From an uncultured Candidatus Melainabacteria bacterium (GTDB taxonomy: Bacteria > Cyanobacteriota > Vampirovibrionia > Gastranaerophilales > Gastranaerophilaceae): 5,862 nt of DNA. The notes beneath the pieces are model-generated. The model ran no database searches, was not told the DNA's origin, and worked only from the letters and a program-made list of their open reading frames with translations. The stretch is taken from assembly GCA_937898445.1 (NCBI GenBank), contig CALEJY010000252.1, positions 1 to 5,862 of the forward strand. Reading direction: 5' to 3'. This document shows positions 1-5,386 of this stretch, one piece after another (position 1 is the first letter of the stretch; every line of letters begins with the position of its first letter). The position numbers and the translations under genes are program-made.

Positions 1-2311
1 AATTAATAGATTTTTCGAGTTTCAAAAGATTTCTGACTTTTTTATGCTGAAATTTTCTTAATTCTTTTGTATAATCAAGTTCTTCGTTTTTATTTGTTTT
101 TCTTAATTCGTAATCCAAGAGAGCTGCATTTGAAAATAATCTTATACATTGATATATGTGATTGGGTTTCAAAATTTTTATTATTTTTTTTATTTTATTT
201 ATTCGTTGATTTTTCATTGCCCATTTTGTTTGGGAATATTTTATATGATGATTAACTAAAGTCTTCAATTCATTCCATAGCTGATATTTTTTATCATCAG
301 AAGAATTAATAACTTCTTGTTCGGATAAGTATTTAATGATTTTATTGAATAAATTGTCTGGCATTTTAGGAATAATATCAATTATTTTTAGTAGCTTATC
401 AATATTATATCTTGATTGTTCAATCAAAAAATTAGCATAATAAAAGCATATATCAGTATATTCTTTATTAGTTATTTTATATTTCCAGTCTTTGTCTATT
501 AAATTTCTATATTTCGGTTTAGCAGTGCCAGTTGCATACTGATGTTCATCAGGAAGAATGCTTATTAGTACATCCCACGCTGTTTTAGGATATTCATTAT
601 TTAAGCATTTTATAGCATTTTTTTGATCTTCAATGGTTGCTAATGTTTGTACATGCCAAGGTATAAATATTTCTTTTATAGAGTTAATAGGTCTATTTCC
701 ATGATTGCCACCTGGATCTATACTTGATAAATATCCTAAAAATATAGTTATTTCACTCAAATATTTTTTATCCCATGCTATAGTCTCAAGAGCTCTTAAT
801 ATTCCCAAAATATAGTTTCTTCCAGTTAATCCATCCCCTTCTTGAGCATATAATTCTTTAAATACACTTTCATTTTCATTGTTCAAAATTGAAATAAACT
901 CTTTGGGTGAGGCTTCGGCTAATAATGGTAAATAATCTGATAGAGTTGCCCATAATTGCCAAGAAGAATTTTCAAATATTGTTCTCAGTATGCTTATTAT
1001 AGTATTAATAATTTTGTCTTTAGAACAATTTTTTATTTTATTTTCATATGAACCAATAATCGCCAATGCCTCTGCAAGTCCAGAACGCAAAGCGTGAGAA
1101 TATTTACACTTTTTATCAAATATCGCAGCACAAAATCGCTGTTCTTTATCTAATTCATATTGTGGATCGACTTCGTTTAGGACACTAATAGCAAGTTTTT
1201 TTAGTGCATTAATATCTTCGTCATAAATACAAGTCTTTAATTCTTCAAATACATCTTGTTTATCTTTAATATCCCAGACTCCATTGTTTAAAAATATTGG
1301 ACCATTATCTTCTTGTATTATATTTCTTAAATTTGATATCCATTCATTATATTCCATACGAATGAAAGTTTTAACAATCTCAACGTCATTTTCATTATTT
1401 TCATTAAAACTACCTAACAAAAATAACAATGATATATCGCGAATATGCTTATTCTTTGTGATTATTGAAGTTGGCTCAGTATTGTTTGATTTAATTGCAT
1501 ACATATTATTGTTTTTACTATTAAAGTATGATTTTATTTCATCTGGAATATTTGATAATTCAATACTACCAGCTTTACTATTAACATTTGAGACAAAATC
1601 TTTTATTAAGCACCAAACAACATGAGAATTATTTGGAGAATGTATTTCTAATATTGTATGTAAAAGAGAAGAACAAATTCCCCTAATATGTAAATCATAA
1701 ATAAACACTCGAAAACATTTAAAAAATTCCCAGACTTTTTCTTGAGAAACTATGTTATCACCGTTAGCTTCTCTGAGCATATCTTCAATAATTTCAAATT
1801 TTTTTATTTTATTTTTTGATGAAAAGTTTGTTCTGTTAATTCTGTCATAAAAGTCCTGAAAATTATTTGCTGCTTGTGCTTGATCTAATATAAAATAAAT
1901 CGCATCGCAGTCATTTGTACTTAAAGCAGAAGTAATTAATACAAGAAGGTCTCGATTTACGTTAAATAGTTCAGAATTATTAAAATCATCCCAGGCTGCT
2001 TTTATAACTTCTTTAAAATCATCGTCACTTTTTTTAATTGATATATGACGTTTAATTTGTGTCATCATTTTATATGGTGCATTATTCAACATACTTTTAG
2101 CATGAACAACCAGGTCATCAAGCTCATAGCCCTTTCTTTTTGCTTGTAAGTCGATTTTTTCAATAATGGCATCATTGCTGATTGGATTAAAAACCCCTTT
2201 TGATAACATTAATAATATGAAGGAACTTTGGACTTCATTTTCAAATAGTACTCCTGCTCCTCCTGTTGATATTGGATTACTTAATTTTTTTGCTTTTATC
2301 GACTTTGACAA
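1..2311 (-). CDS. Putative PD-(D/E)xK (Cap4/DUF4297-like) nuclease with long helical C-terminal region, 3' end outside window
   Basis: The frame is open for 770 codons without a stop and leaves the window at base 1, so the C-terminus is missing. The start is a TTG at 2311: GGAGGT lies at 2323-2318, a 6-nt spacer follows, and an in-frame TAA (2344-2342) blocks any earlier start. The first in-frame ATG is codon 35, which would remove a conserved-looking block. Residues 16-28 read TGGAGVLFENEVQ, then GYELDD (61-66) and QIK (85-87). E24, D65/D66 and Q85-x-K87 fit the E...D...(Q/E)xK core of PD-(D/E)xK nucleases of the Cap4/DUF4297/Mrr kind. Residues ~100-330 are mostly helical; ~340-770 contain WDIKDKQDVFEELK (346 on), WQLWATLSDYLPLLAE (451 on), EGDGLTGRNY (~489) and DPGGNHGNRP (532-541), which I recall from long uncharacterised proteins. 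No Walker A GxxxxGK[ST] is visible, unlike STAND/Avs nucleases. Role as a defence nuclease is inference; I know no gene symbol. Confidence 0.85.
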   Translation of the reverse strand, partial: MSKSIKAKKLSNPISTGGAGVLFENEVQSSFILLMLSKGVFNPISNDAIIEKIDLQAKRKGYELDDLVVHAKSMLNNAPYKMMTQIKRHISIKKSDDDFKEVIKAAWDDFNNSELFNVNRDLLVLITSALSTNDCDAIYFILDQAQAANNFQDFYDRINRTNFSSKNKIKKFEIIEDMLREANGDNIVSQEKVWEFFKCFRVFIYDLHIRGICSSLLHTILEIHSPNNSHVVWCLIKDFVSNVNSKAGSIELSNIPDEIKSYFNSKNNNMYAIKSNNTEPTSIITKNKHIRDISLLFLLGSFNENNENDVEIVKTFIRMEYNEWISNLRNIIQEDNGPIFLNNGVWDIKDKQDVFEELKTCIYDEDINALKKLAISVLNEVDPQYELDKEQRFCAAIFDKKCKYSHALRSGLAEALAIIGSYENKIKNCSKDKIINTIISILRTIFENSSWQLWATLSDYLPLLAEASPKEFISILNNENESVFKELYAQEGDGLTGRNYILGILRALETIAWDKKYLSEITIFLGYLSSIDPGGNHGNRPINSIKEIFIPWHVQTLATIEDQKNAIKCLNNEYPKTAWDVLISILPDEHQYATGTAKPKYRNLIDKDWKYKITNKEYTDICFYYANFLIEQSRYNIDKLLKIIDIIPKMPDNLFNKIIKYLSEQEVINSSDDKKYQLWNELKTLVNHHIKYSQTKWAMKNQRINKIKKIIKILKPNHIYQCIRLFSNAALLDYELRKTNKNEELDYTKELRKFQHKKVRNLLKLEKSIN

Positions 2312-2317
2312 AAAGTT

Positions 2318-2323
2318 ACCTCC
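2318..2323 (-). promoter_or_regulatory. Ribosome binding site deciding the TTG start
   Basis: GGAGGT on the minus strand is a near-perfect Shine-Dalgarno match, 6 nt before the TTG at 2311. It is the main reason for choosing a non-ATG start: the upstream frame is closed by TAA at 2342-2344 and the next ATG would lose E24 of the putative nuclease core. Confidence 0.85.
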
Positions 2324-2343
2324 AGTAAGAACTTTACTATTTT

Positions 2344-2349
2344 ATTATA
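2344..2349 (-). promoter_or_regulatory. Possible -10 box for the nuclease gene
   Basis: The minus strand reads TATAAT here, a perfect sigma-70 -10 hexamer. Initiation about 7 nt downstream would give a leader of roughly 26 nt that includes the GGAGGT site. No good -35 element is seen 16-18 bp upstream (CAAATA or CCAAAT), so in this AT-rich stretch the hexamer could be chance. Confidence 0.4.
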
Positions 2350-2398
2350 CATTATTGAATAAATTTATTTGGGAATTAGTTAATTTATATTAACAATA

Positions 2399-2453
2399 AT
2401 TTAAATGCCGTTTAAAAGGGTTTTAATGCCTGTTTAAATAGCGTTCAAAAGTT
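2399..2453. repeat. Array of five degenerate 11-bp tandem units (iteron- or operator-like)
   Basis: Units start at 2399, 2410, 2421, 2432 and 2443, exactly 11 bp apart, with approximate consensus GTTTAAATGCC. The first, second and fourth units share TTTAAA; the third reads TTTTAATGCCT and the fifth has GTTCAAAAG. A spacing near one helical turn puts every copy on the same face of the DNA. The array lies in the divergent intergenic region, about 88 bp from the TTG start on its left and 90 bp from the ATG at 2543 on its right. It could be an operator for cooperative protein binding, an iteron block, or phased A/T tracts that bend DNA. The match is seen directly; any function is inference. Confidence 0.6.
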
Positions 2454-2475
2454 TTTATGTCGAAATGATACGATT

Positions 2476-2504
2476 TTGACACATATAGTTGATGTTTGCA
2501 TCTA
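2476..2504 (+). promoter_or_regulatory. Possible promoter for the small-gene pair
   Basis: A consensus -35 hexamer TTGACA occupies 2476-2481. With a 17-bp spacer the -10 would be CATCTA at 2499-2504, a poor match, so the promoter would need an activator or the -35 match is chance. A short dyad, GATG/CATC with a TTTG loop, lies at 2491-2502 between the two elements. The site is 39 bp before the ATG at 2543. Confidence 0.35.
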
Positions 2505-2542
2505 AAAGAGTAATGAATAGTGTAGCTTGAAATGAGTATAGC

Positions 2543-2743
2543 ATGGTAGAAAAAGATTACAAATTATACGGAACAAAGATTTTGAACTTAAAAACACAGG
2601 AAATTGGTTTATTGATTTGTTTATGGGAAAACAAGTTTACTGATAAAACCGTTGATTTTGCCACATGCGTCGATAAAACAGGCAAGCGTTACAATATAGA
2701 ACTAGATAATATCAGAGGGTTTGAAGATGATTTTGAAAAATAA
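2543..2743 (+). CDS. Small protein of unknown function (66 aa), first of an overlapping pair
   Basis: I do not recognise this family. The 66-residue product is soluble and acidic towards its end (GFEDDFEK), without a signal peptide or membrane segment. Alternating short hydrophobic stretches (TKILNL, IGLLICLW, VDFATCV, RYNIEL) suggest an all-beta, perhaps SH3-like, fold; that is inference only. The ribosome site is weak: only GAG six nt before the ATG. It is supported as a gene mainly by the overlap of its 3' end with the next gene, which has a proper ribosome site inside this one, by its position behind a TTGACA element, and by the lack of a competing frame on the other strand. Such short paired genes are common in phages and mobile elements. 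Confidence 0.6.
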   Translation: MVEKDYKLYGTKILNLKTQEIGLLICLWENKFTDKTVDFATCVDKTGKRYNIELDNIRGFEDDFEK

Positions 2744-2960
2744 AAGAACTCGTGAAACTTTGGAAATTGAGTTCTCAGAATTTAGAAAAAAGTTTGCCAA
2801 AGAAATACAAATAGCCTTTGAAAGTTTTCGCAAAACCGAACTAAATAAGCCATTTTACAATTACAAAGACGATAATTCAATGAAATTTAATTTCTATTTC
2901 CAACTCCAATGGAACTTCAACCATTTTGGCAACTCGGTTTGGTATATCGAAAGACTATAA
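2727..2960 (+). CDS. Small protein of unknown function (77 aa), second of the overlapping pair
   Basis: I chose the ATG at 2727 rather than the in-frame TTG at 2721, because AGAGG (2714-2718) is 8 nt before it. The gene overlaps the 66-aa gene by 17 nt, implying translational coupling. The 77-residue product has a basic N-terminus (ILKNKRTRETLEIEF), a charged amphipathic helix (~residues 16-38) and an aromatic C-terminal half with FNFYFQLQWNFNHFGNSVWY. No membrane segment is convincing because polar residues break up the aromatic run. I cannot assign a family; it resembles small accessory proteins of mobile elements. Its stop (2958-2960) lies inside a 6-bp tail-to-tail overlap with the HNH gene. 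Confidence 0.65.
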   Translation: MILKNKRTRETLEIEFSEFRKKFAKEIQIAFESFRKTELNKPFYNYKDDNSMKFNFYFQLQWNFNHFGNSVWYIERL

Positions 2961-4067
2961 ATTATTTTTAATCATTTTCTTAACTTCATCTACAGAATAG
3001 ACTTCATTTTTGCCTTTAGAATGTAAAATCATATGACAATTAGGACAAACAGGAATTAAATCTTTTATGGGGTCTATTTCATATTCTTCACCAATTTCTG
3101 CGATAGGTTTTATATGGTGTACATGAATTTTATTTTCAAAAATTGCTCCATACTTTTCAGAAAATTTAAATCCGCATATTTGACATTGTGTACCAAAATA
3201 TTCAATACATTTTTTCTTCGCAATTGGGTTTCTTTCGTATTTATTTACTAGAACAGATTTAACCGTACCCCCTTGATATTTTTCACTTACTTCTTCGGGA
3301 AAAACACTTTCAAATTTTGATAAATCATTATTATTTATACTAACACTGTTTGTTTTATTTTCTGTTTTAGAATTTTCTTTAGGAGTAACAATACCTTCTA
3401 TTTCAATATCAAGATATTCTGATAATTTATACCAATCACCACAATTTAAAATAGCTTTTTTAACTTCATTTCTAATTTTTTCTTCAAAATATTTATTACT
3501 AACATATTTTGTGCCATTTAGTTCATCATATAATTTATAAAAACCAATCCCTGGTAATTGAGTTTCTTTATTTACAACAATACAAGATATCATTGGTAAA
3601 TTTATTGAATGACAAATTTTTGAGATATCTCCAATAAGAATAGGTAATTCTGTGTGAGGGTTAACTATAATGCCATATTTCTTTTTTATACGTTCTGATA
3701 ATTCATTATATTCAATCCTTACCTGTCCACTTATTACGATTTTTAGCATCTCTGTTGCAATAAGTTTCTGAATATTTGTAAGATTGGATTTTTTTAAAAC
3801 AGACTTTTGGTTAGGCTCTAACAAAAATTCCATATAATGTTTAATTGCACGAAGGTACATATTATGACCTTTTGTATTAGCTTGCATAAAGTCTTTATTG
3901 TTTTTTAATTCTAATATAATAGATTGAACTTCTTGTGCTGAAGCTATTTTAAATAAATCAAACTTCAAAAAACGCTCAGATATAGCATTTATACCACTAA
4001 TATAATTTGAACCAGAATTTGCAGAAGAAGGTCTTGAATCAATATATTCCAAAAATTGATCTCGCAT
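2955..4067 (-). CDS. HNH endonuclease with integrase-like N-terminal domain (restriction/defence type)
   Basis: This 370-residue protein starts at an ATG with AAAGGG at 4080-4075 and a 7-nt spacer. The C-terminal ~90 residues form a zinc-bound HNH nuclease: CQIC (C295, C298) and CPNC (C341, C344) would hold zinc, and H315/H317/H318, N343, H345 and H349 match the beta-beta-alpha-metal pattern (HVHHIKP ... DLIPVCPNCH). Residues ~1-82 are helical and end in NTKGHNMYLRAIKHYMEFL, resembling the SAM-like core-binding fold of tyrosine recombinases that is also attached to some restriction enzymes. The middle (~98-180) includes LPMISCIVVNKETQLPGIGF, a block I associate with HNH restriction-type proteins. 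Residues ~228-250 are a polar, Asn/Ser/Lys-rich linker. Likely role: cleavage of foreign, possibly modified, DNA, as in McrA-like type IV systems. The nuclease fold is clear; substrate and defence role are inferred. No partner methylase is in the window. Confidence 0.88.
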   Translation of the reverse strand: MRDQFLEYIDSRPSSANSGSNYISGINAISERFLKFDLFKIASAQEVQSIILELKNNKDFMQANTKGHNMYLRAIKHYMEFLLEPNQKSVLKKSNLTNIQKLIATEMLKIVISGQVRIEYNELSERIKKKYGIIVNPHTELPILIGDISKICHSINLPMISCIVVNKETQLPGIGFYKLYDELNGTKYVSNKYFEEKIRNEVKKAILNCGDWYKLSEYLDIEIEGIVTPKENSKTENKTNSVSINNNDLSKFESVFPEEVSEKYQGGTVKSVLVNKYERNPIAKKKCIEYFGTQCQICGFKFSEKYGAIFENKIHVHHIKPIAEIGEEYEIDPIKDLIPVCPNCHMILHSKGKNEVYSVDEVKKMIKNNL

Positions 4068-4157
4068 AAGTCAACCCTTTTTTCTTTATCCTATCATAAA
4101 AATATTAATTTTTATAACCGCTGTAATAACTATAAACACTTGAAAAGCTCGAAAATA

Positions 4158-4166
4158 TGTTATAAT
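4158..4166 (+). promoter_or_regulatory. Extended -10 promoter of the 82-aa gene
   Basis: TGTTATAAT is a perfect TGnTATAAT extended -10 element. A TTGAAA at 4140-4145 is a possible -35 but leaves only a 15-bp spacer, which an extended -10 can tolerate. The expected transcription start, 6-7 nt after the box, falls at about 4172-4173, on or next to the ATG at 4173, so the message would have almost no leader. Confidence 0.6.
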
Positions 4167-4172
4167 GGTAGT

Positions 4173-4421
4173 ATGAATTATAGACAATATGAAAATTTTG
4201 AATACCAAAACGCAGTTGCACAAGATCTGAGAAATTGGGCAATCAAATTTGCTTTATCCAAATTCATTGTAGCTTCAGTTCCTCAACAAGATAGAACGCA
4301 AGTTGAGGCTATTTGTGATGGAGTGACTGGAACTTTAGATTTAATCAATCCTCCTAAAACTCGTGAAGGTCAAGCTTTAGCTTTTGGCACTAATACATAC
4401 AATTTATCAAAATATTTATAA
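4173..4421 (+). CDS. Small protein of unknown function (82 aa), possibly leaderless
   Basis: I do not recognise the family. The frame is open further upstream (to 4056), but that part crosses the promoter and the start region of the HNH gene, so the ATG at 4173 is preferred. Residues ~1-50 look helical (YENFEYQNAVAQDLRNWAIKFALSKF), residues ~50-62 carry VEAICDGVTGTLDLI, and the tail NPPKTREGQALAFG looks extended or disordered. There is no signal peptide or membrane helix. No Shine-Dalgarno site precedes the ATG; instead the extended -10 box ends 6 nt before it, pointing to leaderless translation. The gene is divergent from the HNH gene. Its TAA (4419-4421) directly abuts the last codon of the frameshifted helix-turn-helix gene on the other strand. 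Confidence 0.6.
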   Translation: MNYRQYENFEYQNAVAQDLRNWAIKFALSKFIVASVPQQDRTQVEAICDGVTGTLDLINPPKTREGQALAFGTNTYNLSKYL

Positions 4422-4829
4422 TTACTCTATCCCAAAGAATTCTTTTTTAATTTGTTTAACAAAATCTTCGGAGAGTTGGCCGCTTGGTTTTGGGGTTTCG
4501 GTTTGTTGTTTGAGTTCCATTTTTACCAAGTCTGGCAAATATTTTAGCAAATTTGTCAAAGTATAATACTCGGACTGATTAACGGGCTTTTTTGTTTTGC
4601 ATATCCATAGTTAATTTTGCCATTAGTTTTTCAACAAAACCCTGCAGTTCTTTTGAAAAGTCCTCTTTATTTGCTAATTTTTCAGCTTTTTTCTGTCCCA
4701 TTCATACTTCGTTCGCCAATAAAAAATCGTACGGCGAGAAACGTTCAAGTTTTTACAAATCTCGTCGATTGACAAATTGTCTTGTAAAAACAGAGTTTCA
4801 GCTTGTTTATAATATTTCATTTTACTCAT
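4422..4829 (-). pseudogene. Helix-turn-helix protein (DUF1804/small-terminase-like) interrupted by two compensating frameshifts
   Basis: The ATG at 4829 has AAGGA at 4840-4836, 6 nt before it, and follows the stop of the upstream gene by 2 nt, so it is the third operon gene seen. Residues ~18-39 (NLSIDEICKNLNVSRRTIFYW) are a clear helix-turn-helix with a C-terminal aromatic turn, like the N-terminal domains of Mu-type DUF1804 or terminase small-subunit proteins. The starting frame stops at TAG (4676-4674) after 51 codons. Coding sense continues in the -1 frame from the A6 run at 4692-4687 (AEKLANKEDFSKEL, LMAKLTMDMQ) until TAA at 4581-4579. It then returns to the first frame near the A6 run at 4593-4588 (VNQSEYYTLTNLLKYLPDL to FFGIE) and ends at TAA 4424-4422. 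The total, 408 nt, is a whole number of codons, so the restored product would be ~135 aa. Causes could be true decay, homopolymer read errors, or recoding; the A AAA AAG heptamer is in phase at the first site. Confidence 0.72.
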
Positions 4830-4831
4830 TT

Positions 4832-5386
4832 TTAATCCTTGAAAATTATTCTGTTCATACTAAATTCATTCTTCTCATTAAGCCTCTTAACCTGAAAGCT
4901 ACAGCATTTTGAGACCAAGCCTTGTGATTTACAATATTTCAAAAGTTGGTTAAGTTGCGTTAGCGTGTTTTTCAGCCGTCTATGTCCTAAATTCCGAGTT
5001 TTACAACTCACATAAAACACTTTTATATCGTCAATTGTGATTTCTTGAATAATTTTGCCTCTAAAAAATGGCAAAATATTTATCCTAAAAATCGACTCAT
5101 AAGTCTCGTAAGTCCTTTTAGTGCAAGCAGTTTTGGCATATTTTTCTAAAAAGAATTTTACTGCCGTTTCAAAGTTCAAAGGTTCATCATCCGATGCTTC
5201 AGCCGAAAAAATCGCATAATCGATTATTTCTACCTTTTCAACGTATTTGTAGCTACCTTGTTCAAACGCTATTTTACCCTCGTTCAAAAGATGTTCAAGT
5301 TCTATTTTACAATCACATTCGGCAATCATATTTATTTCATTCAGTGTAAATTCTTTTAAATGTCGTGCTAATTTTTCTATATTCAT
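4832..5386 (-). CDS. Winged-helix plus tyrosine-recombinase core-binding-domain protein without catalytic domain
   Basis: The 184-residue product has two parts. Residues ~4-50 (ARHLKEFTLNEINMIAEC ... LLNEGKIAFEQGSYKYV) look like a small winged helix: helices followed by a beta-wing. Residues ~71-158 match the N-terminal SAM-like core-binding domain of phage integrases (FETAVKFFLEKYAK, TYETYESIFRINILPFF, ITIDDIKVFY, LTQLNQLLKYCKSQGLV). The tail VKRLNEKNEFSMNRI is like the linker that normally leads into the catalytic domain, but the protein ends ~10 residues later and none of R...K...HxxR...Y is present. ATGA overlap (5386-5383) with the upstream ATPase gene and GGAG 5 nt before the ATG show translational coupling. 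The next gene begins 2 nt after the stop, so the short length looks settled and not an accident. It probably binds DNA for transposition or regulation; recombination by itself is not expected. Confidence 0.78.
   Translation of the reverse strand: MNIEKLARHLKEFTLNEINMIAECDCKIELEHLLNEGKIAFEQGSYKYVEKVEIIDYAIFSAEASDDEPLNFETAVKFFLEKYAKTACTKRTYETYESIFRINILPFFRGKIIQEITIDDIKVFYVSCKTRNLGHRRLKNTLTQLNQLLKYCKSQGLVSKCCSFQVKRLNEKNEFSMNRIIFKD

Noticed and set aside
67..255. 62-aa plus-strand open frame rich in Phe/Leu, looking like a membrane peptide
   Set aside because: It lies opposite the long nuclease frame; its hydrophobic look comes from complementing Lys/Asn codons. No ribosome site.
1284..1625. 113-aa plus-strand open frame
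   Set aside because: Antisense shadow of the nuclease gene, which is continuous across it; no ribosome site and atypical composition.
1..2311. STAND/AAA NTPase domain as in Avs proteins
   Set aside because: No GxxxxGK[ST] motif or Walker B pair was found in the translation; if an NTPase exists it must lie beyond the left edge, which would be an unusual order.
2166..2393. 75-aa plus-strand open frame
   Set aside because: Covers the nuclease start region on the opposite strand; the minus-strand start has a perfect ribosome site and conserved-looking motifs, so this is a shadow.
2399..2453. CRISPR-like repeat array
   Set aside because: The units are 11 bp, directly tandem, degenerate and without spacers, so they cannot be a CRISPR array.
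4056..4172. N-terminal extension of the 82-aa gene (39 more codons)
   Set aside because: It would start inside the HNH gene and run through the extended -10 box; composition is unlike the rest of the protein and no ribosome site was found.
4384..4912. Plus-strand open frames of 60 and 106 aa
   Set aside because: Both lie opposite the frameshifted helix-turn-helix gene, whose three segments make coherent protein sense; they are shadows.
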